64,000 nt of DNA from Septoria linicola. Its lineage: Eukaryota > Ascomycota > Dothideomycetes > Mycosphaerellales > Mycosphaerellaceae. Numbering within the stretch: position 1 is the first letter of the stretch; the number at the start of each line of letters is the position of its first letter. The notes under the pieces are model-generated. The model searched no databases, had not been told where the DNA came from, and saw nothing but the letters and a program-made list of their open reading frames with translations. The DNA lies in contig CP099423.1 in NCBI GenBank assembly GCA_024114885.1, forward strand, positions 1,798,001 to 1,862,000, in the 5' to 3' direction. Of the stretch, positions 9,797 to 19,293 are shown piece by piece. The position numbers were made by a program, and so were the translations under genes.

Positions 9797-11667
9797 GCAA
9801 CTAGAAGATGCATTGACAAGACCCATAGTATTGACATATAGTGAAGGTCAGTCAGTGTTGGGGCGAAGGCGAACGCTGCGCAATAGGCAAGATTACGGAC
9901 GCAGATGGCGTCGTAAGGGCAGCGTGCTGTTCTCGAGGTGCAGCACGAGGCCTCCAAGGTTGCACGACTCCTTTGTAGTTGCTAGCAAGAAGTGAAAATG
10001 ATGGTCGTATCAGATTGAACCTGTACGCTATCCCACTATTTCTTTCGCAGGTTGAACTGCCATGATCTCGCAGTGGGGAGATGTATTATTCCAGATAGCA
10101 TCATGGTCTGTTTCTACTGTCGATTGAATACTCGCAGCTATTCCGCTGCTCTGCGATTAGGGCCGGAAACGTGGTGCTCTTGGTAGCAGGATCTCGAAAT
10201 GATGTTCTGCTTTGCGTGTTGTTTCAAAGTGCCGCCAATATAGTGAAGAGCGTTGGCGATGCTCGATGGTGGGCTCATGGCTTCAGTATCGCAACTTTGT
10301 ACTGCAGATCGTGTTACGGATATTAAGCTTTAGAACTACCAGTCTGTCGATCACTTTGACAGGGGTGCCAAGCACATCAGTGGCCCGGCGCCAGCTCCGG
10401 GTGAGAGATGGAGTGGCAGGACAACATGCCTTGGATCAAGTCTGCATAAATGCGATACTACTTCTGGAGGCGCAGCTCAGGACTATTGTGTCTCTACCGT
10501 CTCCTCATGCCAGCTCGGACCTTGCAACATCCTCGTTCCTCGCTTCTGACAGCACTTCGACCAGCTGTCGACAAGCGCGGAGGAAAGCTGCAATTACCTC
10601 GAGAGTCTGCTGCCGTATCTTTTGGTAGTCTCACAAGCATACAACTCAAACAGTGCAGGCACAGCTGCCAATGTCTCTCTGCTTCAGTCCAGTCGCCCGC
10701 GACTTGCAACATCTAGCTTAACCGCGATGGTACTCGTGGTGTCCAATAGACTTTGGTCTGCTCCGACGGGTCCGTAACAGCATAACTCAGCGCACACCAT
10801 GGATACCGAACCAAGCCACATTGATACCAGGCAAGCCTTGTATGGCGTGTACGCGCCGCTTAAACGCGTATGCCGGCAGCACTGCTCTCACGTTTGCAAG
10901 AACGACTTTTTGTGGCGCCGCAGAAGCAGGTTGGAAGGACAGTCGGGCGGCATGGACTTCGGACATGGCCTACGTGCGCGCCTTGGTGCAATCAGTATGC
11001 GCACGTTGAGTCTTAGGTTGCCTTCTATGATTTTGACCGGCTAGGACAACAAATGACAGTGCCACTGGACCTGGACCCTGGCAAGACGGCACATCTTGTA
11101 CTCGCTCCGGCAGGCCGAACAAAGTCCAGCTCATGGTTGTTTGCAGCTTCAACATGATGGCAGGCATCGCCAATCTGTACTGGCTTCTGGCCCCACAGCC
11201 GGCGACTGCAGCAGTGGTCCTGGCAGCGCCTTATTCAGCTGTTGCCGATTGTCCTCCTTGTTGGTTTGCCGTGAGCGATGATGGTGCTTGTTGGTACGGT
11301 GGCAGCAGCTCAGTGTAGCAAGAGTCGCATGGATCGACACCGCAATTGCATCAGGCCGTGAGCCCGAAAGCTCCACGTGCACGCAAGCTAAGCTGCTCAG
11401 TACAGCTTTGCTCAGCACGCTGCCCGGTGTTACAGTTTGGCCTGACTGCGTTCTTTTGCGTCTCGGTGAATCACGACACTGCCAGTGTAATAAAGGAACA
11501 CCGTTCACCTATTGCCTTTCAAAGCACGGCTGCGCTCGCACTTGGACGTCCACGAAAATTTATCGTTTCTGTAAGACGCTAGCGACAGGATTCACTTGTC
11601 GCAGCCTACAATTCCAGACAGATTTCAGGATCGTTTTGAGGCACAACATCAGTCTGCTACATAGCGC
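9797..11667. other. Gene-poor stretch
   Basis: About 1.9 kb with only short overlapping frames (for example 10212-10628 and 11288-11746) that show no domains and conflict with each other. It contains copy B of the short repeat. Likely non-coding or decayed sequence. Confidence 0.4.
10235..10281 (+). repeat. Diverged short repeat, copy B
   Basis: Partner of 8896-8942, same orientation, about 1.3 kb apart. The similarity does not extend recognisably on either side. Confidence 0.4.
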
Positions 11668-12366
11668 ATGGAAAAGCAGAAAGGTTCCGGGGCCAAAAGG
11701 GCTCAGGTGGCCAATGCTTGTCGTACTTGCAGGGCCGCCAAATTGAAGGTTCGCTCCCCCTTTGCTACCCCGATCAACGCTCATCGAAACCACTTCGAGC
11801 GTTCTAATCGATTTGTGTAGTGCTCCAGCGAACATCCAGAATGCTCCCGGTGCATCGATCGTGGCCTTGTCTGCCAATACGATGCGGCCGAGGGCGTAAC
11901 TAAGCGTCGACAAATTCGAAACGACCTCATGGATCGCACAGATGAGCTGGAACGAGCCACGAGCGTTCTGAGTAACCTAAAACACGGCAGTGACCACGAA
12001 GCGGCCAGTTCGTTAGCTCATCTGCGAATGGGCGCGTCAATTGAATCGGAAGACCTACGCATACAGGCGAACCGGCAATCAGCAGGGCCAACTTCGCCCA
12101 GTTCTTCCGCGACACGACAACCCGCGACTAGCGGCGAGCTGGAAGCTCAAAATCTCGCCATGCAGAACGAACGCTTACGAAGATTGCTGCATCCGACACA
12201 GCAGCCAGATCCTCGTCTTGCCCAGACTCAAAATCCTAGTGCAGCGTCCACGTACACTTACCAGGACCCCGACGGCGAGGCGCAAAGTTGGAATAACATC
12301 GACCCGCAAATTCTGGACGGAGTCGACCCATCCTCCCAGGAGGGCTCGCGGAACCAGAATCGATGA
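11668..12366 (+). CDS. Short Zn2Cys6 transcription factor, possibly truncated
   Basis: Exon 1 is 11668-11748, the intron 11749-11820 (72 nt, weak donor GTTCGC, acceptor GTGTAG), exon 2 11821-12366. Splicing restores the binuclear zinc cluster ACRTCRAAKLK-CSSEHPECSRCIDRGLVC (spacing C-x2-C-x6-C-x6-C-x2-C-x6-C), followed by a basic linker KRRQIRNDL and a short coiled region with SGELEAQNLAMQNERLRRLL. The product is 208 residues, much shorter than the usual 600 or more, and lacks the middle homology region. The next frame stays open to 12454 (RIDDIELLKGRFDCHL), which could be displaced coding sequence. It may be a truncated regulator or a decaying copy. The DNA-binding domain itself is clear. 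Confidence 0.7.
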
Positions 12367-14027
12367 CATTGAGCTCTTGAAGGGGCGTTTTGATTGCCAT
12401 CTTGCACATGTTGCACAGCCGTGGCCTAAGAAGAGCATGTCGATGGATTTGTAGCGGGCGTTAGGGCGCTGACTGCCGAAAGAGGCGAACTTGTGGACGG
12501 AGGATCGCGTACCTGATGTGCTTTCATCTGGAGTGAGGATCTCACTGTTCTTGTCGCTGCAGCAAGTTCCATTTCCTGCTCCCAGAGCACGCCGGCGGGA
12601 CACAGGTCAAGCTGTGAGTGGCAAGCTCAGAGTCTATGTCCGCACAGCCTGGCCTACGACTTTGTTGTATATACACGAGTCTCCTAAAGGACCGAGAGGC
12701 GTGACGAGTCAATAGAAGACCACTTCCAAGTCATATGGAGCTCAGACACCAAAGCCTAGTTCTCGAGCTTCGTACATCGGTGAAGTGCCCGCCTCCGAAG
12801 CTATGTAGCTGGGCGTAATTGCATACACGTCGGCCTGCATATCGGCATCGTGTGCACATCAACTATTGCAGTCAAGCAGAGCTTTCATCCCAGTCTCTAG
12901 TCTGGTCATAGATCTATATACGGCTATTGTCCATCGGAGTCGGTCAGGATTCCGTGGGAGACTCTCGCTTCACGTGGACCATTCACAGAACCTGACGAAT
13001 GCGACGAGGCTTTTGTGTCGCTCGGAGCCTCGCTCACCCCTAAGCAAACACTGCCTCACCACATCGGAGCACTCCTCCGCTAGAGGTCCGACTTGTCTGC
13101 CGACACACAATTCTAGATGACGCAGCATCCATGAGTCAGCCCAAGCGAGCAAGCTTTTGGTGGTCGGAGGCTGTATGCGGTAGCTCCGTATACAAGGCAT
13201 GACTTTGGATGTTCTGGAATGGCTACACTCTGAGCCCTAGGTCACTTTCTCTGTGCACAGAGCTCGCTGCTGGATCGCAACCATTCTCTTTTCTTCTACA
13301 ATACATAGCTCTTTGGTAGTTGTTTTGCGCAATCAAAGTCATTGCTGTCAACAAGACGCTATCATACTATCATTACTTGATCCACAGTAGTTAAGATCTT
13401 GCCATTGATTCTAGCACGTATACTTCACAGCTTGAGCTAGATCATGTTAGCAATCATTGAGTCCGTCGGTACCTTCCTATGAGGACGGAGTACCTCTCTG
13501 TCTCTCACACTCGACCCACCACACCGAATGTGTCAATCTGTCTTATCATGTGTGATGAACGACAGGGAGCCTGAGATTGCCTAGACCAGCTCAAAGACAC
13601 GCGACAGCACCTTTGCGATGTGCCGTCGCATCACGCACACCTGGCCCCGCATCATGCTGTCATGATGATCAAGACGTTCTAGATCTGACGGATAGCTGCT
13701 CGTCGTGTGTGGCGAGACCTGCACATGCTGAGACGATCTATCGCGTCAAATGAAGCAGTGATTGAACGATACTCGTCCATGCGAGCACTCTTCACAGCCA
13801 GTCGCATGATGAAGCTGTGTGGAGCCAAAATCGTAGCAGTCCTGTGCCCATTACCGTTTTTGTACGAAACTCGGACATCAACTCCGATCAGTGAAGTAAA
13901 AGTGAGGCACAGCGCTGTGGCTAGTGCGCCTTGGCATAGTGGCTGTCGCGTGTCGGACCACCGAGACTCTCAAGTAAGTCGATGGAGAGGGCATCGTTGC
14001 GAGTTCATATAGCACATAACCATCGCC
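12367..14027. other. Gene-poor stretch
   Basis: About 1.7 kb between the Zn2Cys6 gene and uL29m. Apart from the possible frame-shifted tail of the Zn2Cys6 gene to 12454, nothing recognisable was found. AT-rich short motifs around 13300-13450 may be ordinary intergenic sequence. Confidence 0.4.
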
Positions 14028-14910
14028 ATGCACTGCACATGTAGGACGCTTCTCAGCAGCGTCTTCGCTGCTCCACTGGTGCGCGCTACTACGACGCCGC
14101 CACCAGTTTTCCTCGCGCCTGCAATCGTCGCAACACAAATATCCTCCTTCTCGACCACGAGTGCCACTTTTGCGCGCAAAGATGGCAACAAAGCACGAGG
14201 CGTCTCCGCGCTTCGAAGGACCGGTCTCAAGAAGCAGAAACTCTCCATCAAGCCAGAGGATCTGCCGAAGCCCGTACTAGACTCCGCGCGCAGATCGAAA
14301 GTGGAAGTCGACGAGGATCATGGACTGTGGGAATTCTTCCCAAGCGACCGCAAATCCATGGCCACGCCTGAAGAGCTACTCTCACATGGGCGCGCATGGG
14401 ATATCAAGGAGCTAAGACACAAGGACTGGGACGATCTCCATCGATTATGGTGGGTTTGCGTAAAGGAGAGGAACAGACTGGCTACATACAAGCTCGAGCG
14501 AGAACGTGTGGGAAACATGTATGGTAGATATGAGTCTGACAAACGAGAGAAGGAGGTAAGCAATGAGTTATTTGTGCTGGGTTGAGAGCTGGTAGCTGAC
14601 CAAACGTTTGCAGATCCGAGTAACGATGAAGAGGATCAAATTCGTGCTCACGGAGCGTTGGTATACATGGGAGAATGCTCGCCAGGATGCGATGCAGGAT
14701 GCAGAAATCAACATGTATGCCGATTTGGATGCGGGAGAGGCTGCCTACTTGCCAGCTGGACAGGTGAGGCTCATTGACCCACGTCGCTATGTGGCAGATA
14801 CTGACTTTGAACAGACGGACAACTCCGCACAGTCTGGTGCACTCGCTGGCGCCTCGCAAACCGACTTGCCACCTCCATCGGAGCTGCCGCGGGCAGATGC
14901 TCGACCTTGA
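14028..14910 (+). CDS. MRPL4: Mitochondrial large-subunit ribosomal protein uL29m
   Basis: Exon 1, 14028-14555, starts with a presequence rich in Arg/Thr/Ser (ending near FSTTSATFARKDG) and enters the MRP-L47/uL29m domain: LWEFFPSDRKSMATPEELLSHGRAWDIKELRHKDWDDLHRLWWVCVKERNRL, given here only as landmarks WEFF...GRAW...LHRLWW. Intron 14556-14613 (58 nt). Exon 2 starts at 14614 with IRVTMKRIKFVLTERW. A second likely intron, 14764-14814 (51 nt, GTGAGG...CTGAC...ACAG), is a multiple of three and has no stop, so the frame stays open whether or not it is removed. The protein belongs to the mitochondrial 54S subunit. About 242-259 residues depending on that intron. Confidence 0.88.
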
Positions 14911-15186
14911 GGAAGCAGCACTGCGCTCTTGTAGATATAATGTACAGTATAGATCAGCACAGAGCGTTTGCTCGGACTGATCCTTTCTGGCTCTGCTGAA
15001 ATACAAATTTTCACATATGCATTCGATGGAAATGCTAATTCATCTATAAGACGCTGAAAAGAGATCGAAATGGCAGTATTAGATGCAACGCGAACTTCGA
15101 AAAGCAGCTTTGGGTATCGTGCTCCTTCCCCTTCCAATTCTGACGCCATGGCTCTAAAGCGAGTAAAAGATGTTCTGTCGATGTTG

Positions 15187-18000
15187 TCATGTCGCGAGTG
15201 ACATGAGCATTTCTTCGTCGTCTGCAGCATTGGTTGTCTCGTCTCGCTGAGCGAAAGCTGCCTTCACTTCTGACAGCAAGGCTTCAGGACTCGTGGTGTC
15301 GCTATGACCTCCAATGTCTACTAGTAAGCGATGCAGACAGTGCGTCAGGGAAATAAGCTGAGATGACGCTGCATCCAGGCCCGAGGATTTGGGCACTGCG
15401 ACTTCATTGTAGCTGACGGGGTTCAGACCGGCGCCAGTCTTCACGGCTAGTTCTGAGATAGCACGTGGGGAGGTTCTGCAGTTCAGCGAGAGCGCATGTG
15501 TGCCCTGGCCCGCGGGTGTGCGCTCGAGTGGAAGTCGCGAGGACTTTGTTCGGCCCAACTTGTTGGAGCTTTTCCGCCTAGAAAGTGGACGCTTACTTGT
15601 GTTTGGACGGTACTCTTCCTCGTCAAACTGTTCGAGGTTCATTCTCGGCGGATTTGCATTGAGCTCAGCGAGCGCTGCTCTCCCACTTGTCCTGCGTCGC
15701 TTCGGCGCAGGCTTGAGTGGCTCGGCGAAAGCATCAGCTTGCTGTTCATAGTTGGTCACCTCACTCGCACGAACAAAGCCCCGTTGCTGCTGGAGACTGT
15801 GTTCGTCTTCACCAACCTCAGGCAAGTCGAGCGTCTGGTGTTCAGTCTGTGGACCTCGCCTCGCGGGAGCTGCTCGACCATAGTTGCGGCGTTCAATCAT
15901 TGAGGTGATTGAATCGGATCTGCTGCCTGCAACGAAATCGCGAATGTCACGATTGCGTGGAGGCGGTGTCAATGCCCGAGGATCGTCGACAAGATCTCCA
16001 AGCTCTCCCTCTACCACAAGCGCACTGCCATTGTTGCTTGAGTAGCCTGCCGCTCCACCTCCTCTTCTGGCTCTGGCTTTTGGCCGATCAGCATCCTGTA
16101 AGTGATCAAACCAGACATTCTCCAGAGGTGGGCCTTCGATCATGGGTGATACGAAGGGTCTGTTGATCTTCGCTTGATTCAATGCCTTATTGGGGCTGCG
16201 ACGCGGCTTTGCACTCACAACTGGAATTGCTTCGAGCGGCGTACCCTGCGGCATCTGAGCAGGTAAGTTGTAGTCGTGCGCTCGACGAGGTGCAGCATCC
16301 GTCGGTAGTGTAGTGCCGTAGCTCTGTGGTTCCGGCAGGGAGGAAGATCCAATCAGTCTCCCATCTCGAGCTAAGCGGATATCTGAAACGTGGTCGGAAG
16401 GGTGAAAGCGAGCCTCTGGCGATGGAGATGAGGGTCGTGGCGTGGGTAGGGTCTCTGAAGCCAGAGTGCGTCTTTGCACAGCTTTGATAGGTGAGCTCAG
16501 GGTGGGCAGTGGTGCCGTAAAAGTGTGAACGTCCGCTTGGCCTTGCTCCTTTGCTGGTGATGTATGATCGCGAAAAGAAGCATTGAGCTTGGCTGTGATC
16601 CATGGATTCGACACATTGACATCGCCCTTTGACCTTCGCAGCTCTTCGAAGTCGGCCTCTGTGCCACCTGAGCTTGAGCGCTGATCGAAAGCGTCGAGAT
16701 CTTCCTCATCGCATCCATACATGTTGGATCTGTAAGGAGGCCGTCTAGGCTGCCAGTCTTCGTGATTCAGTGTGTCCTGCGGGCCAGCCACACGAAGCTC
16801 ATTTAGGGCTGGCGTGTGCGTTGTCAGATCCTGGGCGCCAGAGCCTGCGTTGGTAGATGGTCGGACCGGCGTACTGCTGGCGACATCGTCCAGATGCTGC
16901 TGCAACTGCTGCCTAGGCATATCTGCTGTTTCTGGGCGCATCTCAGAGCTCTGTTGTGTCTCGTACGCAGCAGCAAACAGCTGCCGGGCGATCTTGATGA
17001 CGAGGCTAGCATCTTCAAACAACAAATCATCCTTCGCTGGCTCAAGATTGGCATCATAGCTTCCACGCGGACAGCTCAGCTCCAGGTACAAGAATGGATC
17101 TTTGACATCACCGAATTCAGGTGCTGCACTTCTCAACGCCTCTCGAAAGATCTTGAGAATCTGCTTGAACGTGCCTCTGAAAGCAGACACCGGCCGAGCG
17201 TCTACAGAAATGAAGGCGCCGATATTGCCAACCTTGTTTGGAATGGCGTCTAGACGTGGTAGGAACGCCTGAAAGCCGAAGCCGCTGGACTCTAGTACTG
17301 ACCATGTACATTGCGAAGCACAAGCTGCACCGACAACTTTGAAAGCGGCATCTTCAGCATTGCCATTCGGCTTCGGGGCGTAGATCCAGTCGCTCTTATT
17401 GTTCTTGGCCTTCAGAACGCGTAGCGCTAAGCGAACATGTGGCCGAGCGAAAGCATAAGCTTGTAAAGTGTGCTTGATCTTTTTCAGACAGCTCTCGGCA
17501 TTCTTGAGAACTACTTGCCGTCGCACCGGATTAGCTTTGACAAAGTCAGTGATGCGAACCGTGGTGCCAACAGGCAAAGATGCCTTGTCCTGGCCCACGA
17601 CTTCGCCTGTCTGGCTGATCTTGAGTGCAGCAGCAATTTGTTCGCCTTCGATCTTCGTGCTGATAGTGAGTGAGCCACTGAGCTCTGCAGCACTCGCGAG
17701 TGCTTCTCCACGAAATCCGAGCGAAGAGCCACCAATATCCTTGAGCTCATCATCATGGGAAATCTTCGATGTGCAGTAACGCCTTGCTATCAATGCTCGA
17801 TCTTCGGGTGCAATGCCGTGGCCGTTGTCACGGACCTGAATGACATCGATTGTGTTGCTGTGAATTTCTATGGCGATTGAGGTAGCATTGGCATCATATG
17901 CATTGTCGAGAAGCTCCTTGACGACAGCAGCAGGATCAGTCAACACTTGCGATGCTCCAAGCACTCGCACAGTGGCCTGAGGGAGTGCCGTGATGCCCAT
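15187..18000 (-). CDS. MLH2: MutL homologue lacking endonuclease motif (Mlh2/Pms1-type)
   Basis: Single exon, 937 residues, ATG at 18000. The N-terminal GHKL ATPase has its classic motifs: VKELLDNAYDANA (motif I with Glu and Asn), DNGHGI (motif II) and GFRGEAL (motif III). The N-terminus resembles Mlh2/human PMS1 rather than Mlh1 or Mlh3. The middle and C-terminal ~550 residues are polar and poorly conserved. The DQHAxxExxxxE metal-binding motif of the endonuclease MutL proteins (yeast Pms1, Mlh3) is not visible. Such proteins pair with Mlh1 and act as accessory factors in mismatch repair or limit meiotic gene-conversion tracts. The MutL assignment is certain; the Mlh2 orthology is a judgement from motifs. 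Confidence 0.8.
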   Translation of the reverse strand: MGITALPQATVRVLGASQVLTDPAAVVKELLDNAYDANATSIAIEIHSNTIDVIQVRDNGHGIAPEDRALIARRYCTSKISHDDELKDIGGSSLGFRGEALASAAELSGSLTISTKIEGEQIAAALKISQTGEVVGQDKASLPVGTTVRITDFVKANPVRRQVVLKNAESCLKKIKHTLQAYAFARPHVRLALRVLKAKNNKSDWIYAPKPNGNAEDAAFKVVGAACASQCTWSVLESSGFGFQAFLPRLDAIPNKVGNIGAFISVDARPVSAFRGTFKQILKIFREALRSAAPEFGDVKDPFLYLELSCPRGSYDANLEPAKDDLLFEDASLVIKIARQLFAAAYETQQSSEMRPETADMPRQQLQQHLDDVASSTPVRPSTNAGSGAQDLTTHTPALNELRVAGPQDTLNHEDWQPRRPPYRSNMYGCDEEDLDAFDQRSSSGGTEADFEELRRSKGDVNVSNPWITAKLNASFRDHTSPAKEQGQADVHTFTAPLPTLSSPIKAVQRRTLASETLPTPRPSSPSPEARFHPSDHVSDIRLARDGRLIGSSSLPEPQSYGTTLPTDAAPRRAHDYNLPAQMPQGTPLEAIPVVSAKPRRSPNKALNQAKINRPFVSPMIEGPPLENVWFDHLQDADRPKARARRGGGAAGYSSNNGSALVVEGELGDLVDDPRALTPPPRNRDIRDFVAGSRSDSITSMIERRNYGRAAPARRGPQTEHQTLDLPEVGEDEHSLQQQRGFVRASEVTNYEQQADAFAEPLKPAPKRRRTSGRAALAELNANPPRMNLEQFDEEEYRPNTSKRPLSRRKSSNKLGRTKSSRLPLERTPAGQGTHALSLNCRTSPRAISELAVKTGAGLNPVSYNEVAVPKSSGLDAASSQLISLTHCLHRLLVDIGGHSDTTSPEALLSEVKAAFAQRDETTNAADDEEMLMSLAT

Positions 18001-18268
18001 GTTTGTGCATTACTGCGATGAGAATAGTTTCTCGGTACATGAGGGAAGGTTAGGAAACATGGGTGTTGACCGCTATATGTGGCGAATCTGGACGCGTCTT
18101 GTTCGCGTCAAGAGGTCTTTGAGGCAAGAGCGTTCCACAGACCGCCAAGATCGGCAGACATGATGCCATCGAAGCTTCGATTGCAACCTCATTGATGACA
18201 TCTGAAAGGAACACTTTCTCAATCTTCTATGAGTAGTTTTCTCCCAGACTCTTACCGAAATACACATC

Positions 18269-18995
18269 ATGGCTCTAGCACCGAAATTCGCTGGTCAGAA
18301 GTTCGTGGCCAAAGCCTCGCCGGAGACACTTCACACCTTGGAGCTTTGTAGGTGATCCATTCCGATGATGTGATAGGACGCTGAAAGAGTGTAGTCCTCG
18401 ATTATGTCTGTCCCTTCTCAAAGAAGCAATTTGACACAGTCTACAACGATGTCTTCCCCGTGGTGAGGCAAAAGTACGCAGACAAGATTCAGATCATCTT
18501 CCGCCAGCAGATCCAACCATGGCATCCATCTTCAACACTGGTCCACGAAGCTGGCGTAGCAGTCCTCCAATCTGATGCTGCCCGTTTCTGGGACTTCAGC
18601 AAAGCACTCTTCGCAAAACAGACTGAGTATTTTGACGTCAACGTAGTCAACGAGGCTCGAAACGACACCTACAAGAGGCTAGCGAAGCTGGCCGCCTCCG
18701 TCGGCCTCGATGAGAAGGACATTTACAGCCGACTTGAGATCTCGAACAAGCCCGACAAGGATGGTGGACTAAATACTGGTAATGCTGTGACGAACGACCT
18801 TAAGCTTCTAGTGAAGAACAACCGGCTGCAAGGAATCCATGTGACGCCTACTGTGCTTTTCAACGTATGGCCACACACCATTAAGCGATGCAGAGTCGTC
18901 GGCTGACAACACTGTAGGGTTGGCCAGAAAACAGCATCTCCTCTAGCTTCAGCAAAGATGACTGGGAGAAGTGGCTTGAGAAGAACATTGTGTGA
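18269..18995 (+). CDS. DsbA/thioredoxin-fold oxidoreductase-like protein
   Basis: Three exons: 18269-18347, 18395-18864, 18918-18995 (introns of 47 and 53 nt, GTAGGT...GTAG and GTATGG...GTAG). The joined frame gives 208 residues: a short N-terminus, then LDYVCPFSKKQFDTVYN, which occupies the place of the active-site loop with a single Cys, then a helical insertion (VHEAGVAVLQSDAARFWDFSKALF) and the cis-Pro strand (GIHVTPTVLFNGWPE). This is the DSBA-like/FrnE fold used by 2-hydroxychromene isomerase and related fungal proteins. With only one Cys in the loop (CPFS), disulfide exchange of the CxxC type is unlikely. It is divergent from the MutL gene, with 268 bases between starts. Confidence 0.8.
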
Positions 18996-19293
18996 GCAGC
19001 AGCCTCTACCATACTACAAGACGATGTCTGACGCAAAACGGCAATGATGCGTCGTTACAAAAGCCGCTATCCGCGCGTATGTAGATTTTGATGGCAGACA
19101 TTTGCTGCTACTCTGAACAGTGGCTAGATGTTCGATCAGTCTAGCTGTGAGTGTACTGCCAAGACGAGATAGGTGTGCTGGCTGTATGTGGTGCAAAGTA
19201 ATCTGCTTGCCGATGCATATGAATATGATTGCAAGTCTATCTGTCGCTATGCAATTGACCAGAGAATTTCGATTCTTGAAAGGTCAGAATGGA

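Noticed and set aside
9797..13700. Possible transposon remnants
   Set aside because: No reverse transcriptase, transposase, terminal repeats or target-site duplication could be recognised; only one short diverged repeat pair.
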